Assembly (NCBI RefSeq): GCF_047718555.1
Contig: NZ_JBDNRK010000017.1
Location: 1 to 64,000 of the forward strand
Direction of reading: 5' to 3'
Source: Clostridium_I sp047718555
Lineage (GTDB): Bacteria; Bacillota; Clostridia; Clostridiales; Clostridiaceae
Length of the DNA stretch: 64,000 bases
Shown here one piece after another: positions 27,617 through 35,793 of the stretch. The notes under the pieces were generated by a model. The model was not told the origin of the DNA. It did no database searches and saw only the letters and a program-made list of their open reading frames with translations. The stretch's first letter is position 1, and every line of letters begins with the position of its first letter. Both the position numbers and the translations under genes were made by a program.

Positions 27617-27680
27617 TTAGGTATATTCAAATAAATAGACTACCAGCATACTAACTAGTTATTTATTTGTATATGCCTTA
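27617..27680. repeat. Family 2 palindromic repeat inside a riboswitch leader
   Basis: TTAGGTATATTCAAATAAAT (left) and ATTTATTTGTATATGCCTTA (right) form a long hairpin around CTACCAGCATACTAACTAG. It lies between the glycine riboswitch terminator (27710-27738) and the ACT-gene ribosome site. Confidence 0.6.
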
Positions 27681-27709
27681 ATAAACTCAAAAGAATCAAT
27701 ATATAGAAA

Positions 27710-27738
27710 TAAAAAAAGACTAAATTTAAAATTAGTCT
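27710..27738 (-). terminator. Riboswitch-controlled terminator
   Basis: On the minus strand AGACTAA (27738-27732) pairs with TTAGTCT (27723-27717), followed by seven T residues. It is the expression platform of the glycine aptamer. Confidence 0.75.
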
Positions 27739-27821
27739 CTGAGAAGCATAAAAAATTAAGAACAACTTCATATGTGAGAATTAAAATATCTATATCACAT
27801 AGACGGTTTCTTTAACATATA

Positions 27822-27907
27822 ATCTCCGTTCTTTTACCTGAGAGTTTCACTAAAAATTTTAGTTTTCCCCTTCGGTGCTCCTTTGAGTCTCTCCAGAGTT
27901 TCGTCCA
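27822..27907 (-). promoter_or_regulatory. Glycine riboswitch (single aptamer)
   Basis: The minus strand reads GGACGAAACTCTGGAGAGACT, GGAGCACCGAAGGGG, then AACTCTCAGGTAAAAG and AACGGAG. These are the glycine (gcvT) aptamer consensus blocks: CTCTGGAGAG, GCACCGAAGG, CTCAGGTAAAAGGAC. Only one aptamer is visible. A terminator about 85 nt downstream would be relieved by glycine in the usual activating design. The next genes are the ACT and DUF711 genes, after an intervening palindromic repeat. With these elements the gap 27631-28055 is fully accounted for. Confidence 0.88.
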
Positions 27908-28055
27908 ATAGCGGTTTAAAGAATTATCCCACTACCTTCATTCGACTTATTAAATTGTCTAACCTATTCTAACACAATACTATTGTATAAATCAATAAAA
28001 AAAACAAATTTTACAAAGAAAAATGTATATAAAATGAATATATACATTTAATTTT

Positions 28056-28658
28056 CTAATAATTGTTAATAGCCTCTTTCATTTTATAAACAATTTCCTC
28101 TGGATTTTCAGCTTCCATAACAGAGGACATCAAGGCTATACCTTTAGCTCCTGCACTTAGGACATTACTTATATTACTAAGCTCTATGCCCCCTATAGCA
28201 ATTACTGGCAAAGATACTTTACTGCAAATTTCATTTAAAAATTCTGTTCCTCTACCCGGAAGTCCAGCTTTACAGGCTGTATTAAATATATGACCAGCTA
28301 AAACATAATTTGCTCCTATATCATAAACCTTTCTTGCTTCTTCTAAGGAATGTATAGAAACTCCCTTTAGCTTGTCATAAGGTTTATCAAAATCTAAAAA
28401 AGTATTGTAATTTAGTTGAATACCCTCTGCTTTACATTTAACAGCTACCTCATAATTTCCATTAATCACTAGAGGAATTCTATCCATGACAACTTCCTGC
28501 ATTTTAACTGCTAAACTACAAAGTTCTTCAGAAGAGAGATCTTTCTCTCTCAGAATAATAGCATCTGCGCCACCTTTTACTATAGCCTCTGTCACATTAA
28601 TTAGATTTCCATATTTTATAAGCTTTCTATTAGTAACTACAAATAATTTTCCATCCAT
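28056..28658 (-). CDS. tenI: TenI/ThiE family protein, probable thiazole tautomerase
   Basis: 200-residue TIM-barrel protein of the ThiE/TenI superfamily. VLAGHIFNTACKAGLPGRG near residue 120 matches the TenI-type GHIF-T-CK-G---RG motif rather than the ThiE phosphate-binding pattern, and the segment EGIQLNYNTF replaces the ThiE GVHLGQ motif. TenI aromatises the thiazole carboxylate product of ThiG. I start it at the ATG at 28658, overlapping the thiH stop region. It is last in the thi operon. Thiamin phosphate synthase activity cannot be excluded. Confidence 0.75.
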   Translation of the reverse strand: MDGKLFVVTNRKLIKYGNLINVTEAIVKGGADAIILREKDLSSEELCSLAVKMQEVVMDRIPLVINGNYEVAVKCKAEGIQLNYNTFLDFDKPYDKLKGVSIHSLEEARKVYDIGANYVLAGHIFNTACKAGLPGRGTEFLNEICSKVSLPVIAIGGIELSNISNVLSAGAKGIALMSSVMEAENPEEIVYKMKEAINNY

Positions 28659-28660
28659 AC

Positions 28661-29770
28661 TTAAACGTACTCCCAATCCTTCATAACAGGACAGTAACCT
28701 TTAGCCTTAAGCATATCGCTTATTTCCTTTACACTTCTCTTATCTGATATTTCAAACTGTTTTTCCCCTTGATCTTCAGCTTTACAAGAATGTCCACCAA
28801 CTTCTGTAGAAACACCAGCAGAAATTTTAGTTACTCCTAATGGTATAAGGTTATCTCTAAGCTGTGCAGATTCTCTAGTAGTTACATTTATTCCTGATCT
28901 CTTAAGGAATATTTTAAAGGCCAGCATTATCTGTACCAAATTTCTATCATTTACATCTTTAATATCAGTAAAGCTTCCTGCATGAGGTCTGATTCTTGGT
29001 ACGGACATACTTATTTCCATGTATGGAAACATATCTTGTATATATCTTGCATGAAGTCCAGAAAAATAAGCTTCTTTTCTCCAGTTTTCAAGGCCATAAA
29101 GAGCACCTACTCCCATTCCTCTTATTCCTGCTCTTGCAGCCCTTTCTGGGGTTTCTACTCTATATCTGTAATTCTTTTTAGGTCCTGCCAGATGGATTTC
29201 ATCGTATTTCTCCATATTATAGGTTTCTTGATATATAGTAAGTGAATCTACTCCAGCTTCCACAAGTTCTCTATATTCATCTTCTTCTAAAGGGTATATC
29301 TCAATACAGACAGAACTGAAATATTTTTTTAACAATTTTACAGCGTCCTTTATATAGGATACTGGGCTATGAAATCTTGATTCTCCAGTGAGAAGAATTA
29401 TATGTCTTAAACCGGAGGCATGTATTGCCTTTGCTTCCTTCTCTATTTCTTCCATACTAAGTTTTTTTCTATGAACATCATTTTCCACATTATAGCCGCA
29501 ATATGCACATTTATTAACACAATAATTAGCTATATATATAGGTGTGTACAAGGTAACTGCTTTACCAAAATTGTTAATTGCAATTTTATGAGCCTTTTGC
29601 GCCATAGGTTCAATAAATTTTTCTGCCGCCGGTGAAAGTAAGCACATGAAATCATCTTTATCTAAAGTATCTTTACTTAGAACATATTTCACCTGTTCTT
29701 CAGTTACACTATTGAAAGAACCATCAAAATCATAATCTTGTAGTTTACTGGCTACATCAAAAAAACTCAT
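28661..29770 (-). CDS. thiH: 2-iminoacetate synthase (tyrosine lyase)
   Basis: 369-residue radical SAM enzyme. The cluster motif CVNKCAYCGY (CX3CX2C) near residue 85 is followed by GLRHIILLTGESRFHSPVSYI. The C-terminal region includes GGHSCKAEDQGEKQFEISDKRS. It cleaves tyrosine to dehydroglycine and p-cresol, supplying the thiazole glycine unit in anaerobes that lack ThiO. The presence of ThiH rather than ThiO fits a strict anaerobe. It lies 11 bases downstream of thiG. Confidence 0.95.
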   Translation of the reverse strand: MSFFDVASKLQDYDFDGSFNSVTEEQVKYVLSKDTLDKDDFMCLLSPAAEKFIEPMAQKAHKIAINNFGKAVTLYTPIYIANYCVNKCAYCGYNVENDVHRKKLSMEEIEKEAKAIHASGLRHIILLTGESRFHSPVSYIKDAVKLLKKYFSSVCIEIYPLEEDEYRELVEAGVDSLTIYQETYNMEKYDEIHLAGPKKNYRYRVETPERAARAGIRGMGVGALYGLENWRKEAYFSGLHARYIQDMFPYMEISMSVPRIRPHAGSFTDIKDVNDRNLVQIMLAFKIFLKRSGINVTTRESAQLRDNLIPLGVTKISAGVSTEVGGHSCKAEDQGEKQFEISDKRSVKEISDMLKAKGYCPVMKDWEYV

Positions 29771-29781
29771 TATCCCATCTC

Positions 29782-30546
29782 CTATCTTAAAAATCCTGTT
29801 AATGGTGAAGATGCCTCAGCATAACTTTTTTCTACACCCAATTTTGCCAAATAACCTTTTCTTCCACTTTCAACGGCAAGCTTAAAGGCTTCTGCCATAA
29901 GAGCAGGATCTCCAGCTGTTGCCAGTGCTGTATTAACAAGTACTGCTGATGCTCCCATTTCCATAGCCAAAACAGCATCAGATGGTTTTCCTATTCCTGC
30001 ATCTACTACTATAGGTAAATCTATTTCCTCTATTAAAATTCTAACCATCTCTTTTGTTCTGATTCCCCTATTGCTTCCTATAGGAGATCCCAGCGGCATT
30101 ATTGCAGCTGCACCTGCTTCTAACATTCTTCTTGCATCTGGCAAATCAGGATTCATGTATGGTAACACAACAAAACCTTCCTTTGCCAGTACTTCTGTAG
30201 CTTTTATAGTTTCTAAATTATCTGGAAGAAGATATTTATTATCTGAAATAACTTCTATCTTTACCCAATTTCCACAGCCTGCTGCTTTACCGATCCTAGC
30301 TAGTCTAATAGCTTCTTCTGCATTTCTTGCCCCTGAAGTATTAGGCATTATTATAGAATCTTTACCTAAATAGTTTAGAATATTTTCTTCTTCAGAATCA
30401 AAGTCTACCCTTCTAAGCGCTGCAGTAATTACCTCAGCTCCACTCTTTTCTAATAATTCAGGTATGATTTTATTTGAAGAATATTTTCCACTGCCAATAA
30501 AAAGTCTGCTTTTTAACTCTCTTCCGCCAATAATAAGTTCGTCCAT
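29782..30546 (-). CDS. thiG: Thiazole synthase
   Basis: 254-residue TIM-barrel enzyme. Motifs: GGRELKSRLFIGSGKYSS at the N-terminus, ALRRVDFDSEEENILNYL, NWVKIEVISDNKYLLPDNLET (with the substrate lysine in VKIEV), and VVDAGIGKPSDAVLAMEMGASAVLVNTALA. It joins deoxyxylulose phosphate, dehydroglycine and ThiS-thiocarboxylate sulfur. GAGGAG precedes the ATG. A family 1 repeat separates it from thiS, which may alter operon expression. Confidence 0.95.
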   Translation of the reverse strand: MDELIIGGRELKSRLFIGSGKYSSNKIIPELLEKSGAEVITAALRRVDFDSEEENILNYLGKDSIIMPNTSGARNAEEAIRLARIGKAAGCGNWVKIEVISDNKYLLPDNLETIKATEVLAKEGFVVLPYMNPDLPDARRMLEAGAAAIMPLGSPIGSNRGIRTKEMVRILIEEIDLPIVVDAGIGKPSDAVLAMEMGASAVLVNTALATAGDPALMAEAFKLAVESGRKGYLAKLGVEKSYAEASSPLTGFLR

Positions 30547-30589
30547 TTTATTATCTCCTCACTTTAGACATTTTCGAATAAACAGAATT

Positions 30590-30712
30590 CTTGGCATCAG
30601 GTGAAGTTTTTATTCCATCTGATGCTTAGAAGTCGTTATCCAGGGACGTAGCCACTCTTTACTTCCACTTGAAGAAGATGGGAGTATTAGAGTGGGTAGT
30701 CATCGGATAAAT
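30590..30712. repeat. Family 1 structured repeat inside the thi operon
   Basis: On the minus strand this copy reads TTATCCGATGACTACCCACTC, a hairpin core (CACTCT with AGAGTG around ACTCCCATC), GTCCCTGGATAACGACTTC, and a terminal stem GCATCAG (30594-30600) with CTGATGC (30619-30625). It lies between thiS and thiG, in the same orientation as the operon transcript. Confidence 0.65.
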
Positions 30713-30738
30713 TATCTTGTGTGCAAATCCTTAACTTA

Positions 30739-30933
30739 TTAGCCCCCACCTACAAATCTTATCAATTCTACTTTAGAATTACTAGTGAGCTTAGTTACTG
30801 CATATTCTTCTTTGTCTACGATGTTTAAATCAACTTCTGCAACTACCTTATAAGCTTCTATTTTAAGTTCATTCAGCAATTCTTCTATGGTTATACCATC
30901 TTTAAAGTTCATTTTTTTTCCGTTGACTAGCAT
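30739..30933 (-). CDS. thiS: Sulfur carrier protein ThiS
   Basis: 64-residue ubiquitin-like sulfur carrier: VNGKKMNFKDGITIEELLNELKI and the C-terminal tail RFVGGG, whose terminal glycine is adenylated and converted to a thiocarboxylate. AGGAGGTG precedes the ATG. No thiF homolog is present in the window, so the activating enzyme must be elsewhere or replaced by a paralog. Confidence 0.93.
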   Translation of the reverse strand: MLVNGKKMNFKDGITIEELLNELKIEAYKVVAEVDLNIVDKEEYAVTKLTSNSKVELIRFVGGG

Positions 30934-30992
30934 GTAATATCACCTCCTAAAATTCATACATCTGCCCTTATTTGAAAATAATATTTAAAATT

Positions 30993-32294
30993 TTATTTTA
31001 TATTTAAAGCTTCATTATTCAATACTTTTTTCATAGTTCTCATGGAACACATCTTTCCACACATTGTGCAGGTTTCCGGATCTTCTGGTGAAGATTCCAT
31101 ACGATATTTACGAGCTTTTTCTCCATCTATAGCCAGGTCAAACATAGTTTCCCAATCAAGATCTGCTCTTGCTTTACTCATAGCATTGTCCCATTCAACT
31201 GCTCCCTTTATTCCTTTAGCTATATCAGCTGCATGAGCTGCAATCTTAAAGGCAATTATTCCTTCTTTCATATCCTCTAGAGATGGCAAACGTAAGTGTT
31301 CTGCTGGAGTAACATAGCATAAGAAATCTGCTCCACTGGAAGCAGCTACTGTACCACCTATAGCTGCAGTAATATGATCGTATCCAGGAGCTACATCAGT
31401 TACCAAAGGTCCTAATACGTAAAAAGGTGCACCATGACATAATTTCTTTTCCAAAAGCATATTAGCTTTTATCTCATTAAGAGCCATATGTCCAGGTCCT
31501 TCTATCATAACTTGTACATTTCTTTCCCAAGCCTTTTTAGTAAGTTCACCTAATGTAATAAGTTCTTTAATCTGAGCTGGATCTGTAGCATCTTTTAGGG
31601 AACCAGGTCTGCAAGCATCTCCTAAAGAAATAGTTATATCATATTTTTCACATATATCTAAAAGTCTGTCATAATATTCATAAAATGGATTTTCCCTATT
31701 ATTCAGTTCCATCCATGCAAATAAAAGACTTCCACCCCTGGATACTATCTGAGTTAATCTAGGATTATTTTTTACTGCCGTTGCAGTTTCTCGATTAAGT
31801 CCTGCATGAATTGTAATAAAATCCACACCATCTTCCCCATGTTTTTCTACCACTTCAAAGAATTCGTCTACAGTTATATCCTTAAGTTCTTTATCGCAAA
31901 AGCCAATAGCATCATACATGGGAACAGTTCCAAGCATAGCCGTAGACATATCTATAACTCTTTTTCTCATGTTTTCAGTTTTTCCATAGTTGGATAAATC
32001 CATGATTGCCTCTGCCTTCATCTCAATGGCTACTCTAACTTTTTCCAATTCCTTTTCTATACTGCAGCAATCCTTTGATATTCCTAAATTTACATTTATC
32101 TTAGTTCTAAGTCCTTCTCCAATACCTTCTGGATCTAAAGATTTATGATTCTTGTTAGCTGGTATTACTACCTTTCCCTCTGCAATCAATTCTCTTAATT
32201 TTTCTGCTTCCATACCTTCTTTTCTTGCAACAATGTTCATTTCTCTTGTAATTATTCCTTTTCTTGCTGCATCCATTTGTGTTGTATAATTCAT
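30993..32294 (-). CDS. thiC: Phosphomethylpyrimidine synthase
   Basis: 433-residue non-canonical radical SAM enzyme. The C-terminal CTMCGKMCSMRTMKK carries the CX2CX4C cluster motif. Other blocks include DLSNYGKTENMRKRVIDMSTAMLGTVPMYDAI, GVDFITIHAGLNRETA, and EGPGHMALNEIKANM. It converts aminoimidazole ribotide to hydroxymethylpyrimidine phosphate, giving CO and formate. It is the first gene of the thi operon and is controlled by the TPP riboswitch just upstream. AAAGGAG lies nine bases before the ATG. Confidence 0.97.
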   Translation of the reverse strand: MNYTTQMDAARKGIITREMNIVARKEGMEAEKLRELIAEGKVVIPANKNHKSLDPEGIGEGLRTKINVNLGISKDCCSIEKELEKVRVAIEMKAEAIMDLSNYGKTENMRKRVIDMSTAMLGTVPMYDAIGFCDKELKDITVDEFFEVVEKHGEDGVDFITIHAGLNRETATAVKNNPRLTQIVSRGGSLLFAWMELNNRENPFYEYYDRLLDICEKYDITISLGDACRPGSLKDATDPAQIKELITLGELTKKAWERNVQVMIEGPGHMALNEIKANMLLEKKLCHGAPFYVLGPLVTDVAPGYDHITAAIGGTVAASSGADFLCYVTPAEHLRLPSLEDMKEGIIAFKIAAHAADIAKGIKGAVEWDNAMSKARADLDWETMFDLAIDGEKARKYRMESSPEDPETCTMCGKMCSMRTMKKVLNNEALNIK

Positions 32295-32326
32295 AATAGT
32301 AACACTCCTTTATCTTTAATTTAAAA

Positions 32327-32369
32327 AGAGACCAAACCTGATGCAGGATAAACATCAGGTTTGGTCTCT
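32327..32369 (-). terminator. TPP riboswitch-controlled terminator
   Basis: AGAGACCAAACCTGATG (32327-32343) pairs perfectly over 17 bp with 32353-32369, followed on the minus strand by a T-rich tract. It lies between the TPP aptamer and thiC. Confidence 0.85.
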
Positions 32370-32421
32370 TTATGCGTTTATAAAATAAAAAGCCTGCATA
32401 AAGCAAGCTCTGTAATATACA

Positions 32422-32507
32422 AACCCTTGCTTCCCTACGATGGTGTTAGCCATATCAGGTTCATAGGGTTAGGAATCCTCCTTCTCAGCCTTACGGCACC
32501 CCTAGCA
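32422..32507 (-). promoter_or_regulatory. TPP riboswitch (THI element)
   Basis: On the minus strand: AGGGGTGCCGTAAGGCTGAGAAGG, then ACCCTATGAACCTGATATGGCTAACACCATCGTAGGGAAGCAAGGG. The CTGAGA, ACC-TGA and GGGAA core elements of the THI box are intact. It represses the thi operon when thiamin pyrophosphate is abundant. Confidence 0.95.
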
Positions 32508-32657
32508 AATACTTATTTAGTTATTGTATATAGTATACTCCTAAAATTACTCATTGTAAAATTATTTTTAAAAAATTATATAGTTAGTTTAAATTTTGAT
32601 GATGTTTTTATAGAAAAAGTAGCCGAAATTAGGTTAATTTTGTTTAAAATTAATGTA

Positions 32658-32692
32658 TAATAAATTATGTAACATTTTTACATAATTTATTA
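32658..32692. promoter_or_regulatory. 13-bp inverted repeat over a -10-like element
   Basis: TAATAAATTATGT (32658-32670) and ACATAATTTATTA (32680-32692) are perfect complements separated by 9 nt. They overlap a TATAAT at 32656-32661, 36 bases before the next gene. The repeat could be an operator or an mRNA leader hairpin. The gap 32508-32657 shows nothing else. Confidence 0.4.
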
Positions 32693-32727
32693 AGCAAATA
32701 AATAAAATTTATTTTTGGAGGTGTAAA

Positions 32728-33234
32728 ATGGATAAAAAAGGATTGTCAGTAGGTATAATTCTGGTAATTATTGGTGCTATATTATTATTAAACAATATAC
32801 TTAATCTGAATTTTTTCAGCATAAGTAACTTTTGGCCATTATTCGTATTGATACCAGGTTTAGTTTTTGAGGCTGGTTATTTCTTAACAAAAAGAAATCC
32901 AGGACTTTTGGTTCCTGGTGGTATTCTGACAACTTTAGGACTATTATTTTTCTTTGAAACCTTTACTGGTTGGCAATTTGCCGCAAGTACTTGGCCTATA
33001 TATCCTCTGGCAGTAGCCATTGGTTTATTTCAATTGTACTTATTTGGATATAAACAAATTGGGCTGCTAATTCCAGTCTTCATTTTAGGAGGGATTTCCC
33101 TAATTTCTCTAGCGATTATAATAATGAATGACTTTTTCTGGTGGATTAACGGAAGTATACTAGTACCTGCTTTGTTTATATTAATTGGGATAGTTATATT
33201 GTTTAATAGTTTTAAAAGCAAAAAACTTTATTAA
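32728..33234 (+). CDS. LiaI/LiaF-like multi-pass membrane protein
   Basis: 168-residue hydrophobic protein with about five helices, beginning KKGLSVGIILVIIGAILLLNNILNLNFFSISNFWPLFVLIPGLVFEAGYF. The pattern G-I-LI--G---L-N-L---------WPL--I-PG is that of the LiaI-LiaF-like transmembrane region (DUF5668 type). Proteins of this type often monitor envelope stress or assist antibiotic-sensing kinases, but no kinase is adjacent, so the role is undefined. GGAGGTG lies just before the ATG. Palindromic sequence upstream (32658-32692) may regulate it. Confidence 0.7.
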   Translation: MDKKGLSVGIILVIIGAILLLNNILNLNFFSISNFWPLFVLIPGLVFEAGYFLTKRNPGLLVPGGILTTLGLLFFFETFTGWQFAASTWPIYPLAVAIGLFQLYLFGYKQIGLLIPVFILGGISLISLAIIIMNDFFWWINGSILVPALFILIGIVILFNSFKSKKLY

Positions 33235-33257
33235 AAGAGATTCTGTATTTTCAGTCT

Positions 33258-33422
33258 TTATAAAGATATGCAAAGTTTTTCCCCTATCTCTTTGTTGGAA
33301 AGCCCTTCACTAATCTCTAACACCACTTCCACTTCTCTATTGGTTAAGAATTCTTCATTAGTTATGAGATTCAATGCTGATATATCAACTATTCTATCTA
33401 TTACCTCTTCCTGCAAATTCAT
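33258..33422 (-). pseudogene. Truncated LuxR-type DNA-binding domain remnant
   Basis: The minus strand encodes 54 residues containing LTNREVEVVLEISEGLSNKEIGEKLCIS, clearly the first helices of a LuxR/NarL helix-turn-helix domain (consensus LT-RE-EVL-L---G-SNKEIA--L-IS). The frame stops right after CISL, before the TVK-H recognition-helix end. No receiver or other domain lies upstream and no ribosome site is seen. It is best read as a gene fragment left by deletion. The gap 33235-33558 otherwise holds only an inverted repeat. Confidence 0.65.
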
Positions 33423-33458
33423 AATGTATATTCATGCTAAAATACTAAATATTTTTAT

Positions 33459-33490
33459 AATTCAATTATACATGAGGTAATAATTGAATT
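33459..33490. promoter_or_regulatory. 11-bp inverted repeat upstream of the cyclase gene
   Basis: AATTCAATTAT (33459-33469) and ATAATTGAATT (33480-33490) pair perfectly around a 10-nt spacer, 68 bases before the likely start of the TPR-GAF-GGDEF gene. Operator or leader hairpin. Confidence 0.35.
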
Positions 33491-33558
33491 TATCTTATTT
33501 TACTGTTATATTTTTAATATATTAAACTCATTAAAATACATTGGAGTGATTGATTCTT

Positions 33559-35784
33559 ATGGTTAACATGGATGATACAACCAGCATAGATAAAATTTTA
33601 TGGAAACTTGATAAATTTAAATATGAGAATTGTATTAATACAATAGAATTAGGTGAGAAAGCCTATGAATTATGTAAAAAAATCAATTATACTACGGGTA
33701 TGGCTGTTTCACTTTTAAGAGTTGGTGAAGCCTTAACTAATATAGGTAATTATGAAAAATCTTTAGTTTTTCTTTTTAAATCTTTAAGTATATCACAAAA
33801 AGAATCTATTTGTGATCTGCAAGTTTTAGCACTAATATATATAGGAAATAATTTACTTAATTTTGGAGATTATGAAAAAAGCTTTAATTTTTATAATAAT
33901 GCTGAAAAAATAGCCTTAAAAATAAATGTAAGCAAAAACTATTATAGTTATTCAACTTATAAATTTTACTTAGCAAAAACATCCACAAACATTGGAGAAA
34001 TATACAAATCTCTTGGAGATTATGAAAATGCCTTTATCTTCTATAATAAGGCTGAAACCTTTGATAAAAAATTAAATTATATCTCCACTCTTGGTATCTC
34101 ATTATGTAATCTTGGAGAAATGAATTATATAAAAGGCCATTATGAAAAAGCACTTACACTTTTAAATAAATCCATTGAACTAATGAATTCATTTAATTAC
34201 AAATTAGCTTTACCTGAAGCTTATAGGATATCAGCCCTCATTTATGAAAGAAAAGAAGATTTTAAGCGTGCAAAGCAATACTTTTGTAAAGCATTAGATG
34301 TTGACCTAAAAGAAACTTATATATATTACAAAGCTACTGTACTCTTAGACTATAGTAATTATCTTAAAAATAGAGGAAATATTAATAGTGCACTGGATAA
34401 ACTAGAAATTGCCTTTAATATATCTATAAAAAATAATATTCTTGTTAAAACAATAGAAATCTGTAAAAGATTTTTTAAATTATATGAAGAAATAGGAGAT
34501 ATAAAAAATTCCTACAAATACTATAAATTATACTTTCAGTATCAAGAAAAATTTGAAAAAACTATACATGCTCAAAGACTTAATAGCATAACAGCAAAAA
34601 TCAAACTGCAAGAATTACAAAGAGAAAAACTTAACATAATGGAAAAAAGTGAGAATTTCAGAAAAAAATCCGAAAAGCTTATGGAAAACTTGAAAAATAT
34701 ATCTATAATTAGTGAGTTAGGGCAGAGAATTACTTCTACTCTCAATCTGGATGAAATTCTAGATATACTTTGCAATAGTGTTAGAACCTTTGTTAGTATA
34801 TCTACCTTTGGTATTGCATTATATGATGAAGAAAATGGGCTTCTTAAGTATAATTATTATAATGAAGACAACAAAATTATTGACATGGCGGATGCCTCTA
34901 TTGACAGTAAATCCAGCATAGCAGCTTATTGCCTGAGAAATAGACATTTTGTAGTTATAAATGATATTCAGAGTGAGTATTCCAAATACGTAGAGGACTC
35001 AAACTATCTTCATAACTATACTAGTAGAATTATAATAAACTCAGCTGTTTACTTTCCACTTATAATAGATAATAATTTATTAGGTGTTATGACAGCTCAA
35101 AGTATTGAAAAAGGAGCTTTTAAGACCATCTATGTAGAAATGTTAAAGGCTCTTTCTGCCTATGCATCAATTGCCGTAAACAATGCTATCAAATCTACCA
35201 GTCTTAAAATTGAGATTGATTATAGGAAGAAAATCCAGCAGGAACTTGAAGAATTAAATAATAAGCTATTATACATATCAGAAAATGATAGTCTTACTGG
35301 TATTCCTAATCGAAGAAAATTTGATAGCGTTATGAATATTCAATGGGATTTAGCAAAGAAAAACAAACATAATTTATCTTTAATTTTGCTAGATGTAGAT
35401 TGCTTTAAACAGTATAATGACAATTATGGCCATGTTGAAGGCGATAAATGTTTGGCTGCAATTGGTTCTGCCCTTTCAAATTATATTGATAAAAAGTATA
35501 TAGTTGCCAGGTACGGCGGCGATGAATTTGTGATAATTTTTCCAAATATTTCTTTAAATAATGTATTAAAGCTTGGTGAAAAATTTAGAACTGAAATAGA
35601 AAATCTACATCTTAAACATGAATTTTCAAATATCAAAAATATAGTTACTATAACCCTTGGAGCAGCCTCCGTTATTCCAAATGACAATATAACTATAAAT
35701 GAATTTATAAGGCAAGCTGACACCGCTTTATATGCCGCAAAAGAAAGAGGGAGAAATCAAATAGCTGGTTATGTCCCAAAATAA
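33559..35784 (+). CDS. TPR-GAF-GGDEF diguanylate cyclase
   Basis: About 741 residues. Residues ~50-330 form a chain of tetratricopeptide repeats (for example NIGNYEKSLVFLFKSLSIS, SLGDYENAFIFYNKAETFD, IKGHYEKALTLLNKSIELM). A coiled coil (~345-375) follows, then a GAF domain (~385-550) and a C-terminal GGDEF domain with the intact active site RYGGDEFVII and substrate motif DSLTGIPNRRKFD. It should make cyclic di-GMP in the cytoplasm, gated by protein or ligand binding to TPR/GAF. No membrane helix. I favour the ATG at 33559 (GGAG 12 bases upstream); TTG 33550 is possible. It converges with a second cyclic-di-GMP gene nine bases downstream. Confidence 0.88.
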   Translation: MVNMDDTTSIDKILWKLDKFKYENCINTIELGEKAYELCKKINYTTGMAVSLLRVGEALTNIGNYEKSLVFLFKSLSISQKESICDLQVLALIYIGNNLLNFGDYEKSFNFYNNAEKIALKINVSKNYYSYSTYKFYLAKTSTNIGEIYKSLGDYENAFIFYNKAETFDKKLNYISTLGISLCNLGEMNYIKGHYEKALTLLNKSIELMNSFNYKLALPEAYRISALIYERKEDFKRAKQYFCKALDVDLKETYIYYKATVLLDYSNYLKNRGNINSALDKLEIAFNISIKNNILVKTIEICKRFFKLYEEIGDIKNSYKYYKLYFQYQEKFEKTIHAQRLNSITAKIKLQELQREKLNIMEKSENFRKKSEKLMENLKNISIISELGQRITSTLNLDEILDILCNSVRTFVSISTFGIALYDEENGLLKYNYYNEDNKIIDMADASIDSKSSIAAYCLRNRHFVVINDIQSEYSKYVEDSNYLHNYTSRIIINSAVYFPLIIDNNLLGVMTAQSIEKGAFKTIYVEMLKALSAYASIAVNNAIKSTSLKIEIDYRKKIQQELEELNNKLLYISENDSLTGIPNRRKFDSVMNIQWDLAKKNKHNLSLILLDVDCFKQYNDNYGHVEGDKCLAAIGSALSNYIDKKYIVARYGGDEFVIIFPNISLNNVLKLGEKFRTEIENLHLKHEFSNIKNIVTITLGAASVIPNDNITINEFIRQADTALYAAKERGRNQIAGYVPK

Positions 35785-35793
35785 ATTTTAACT

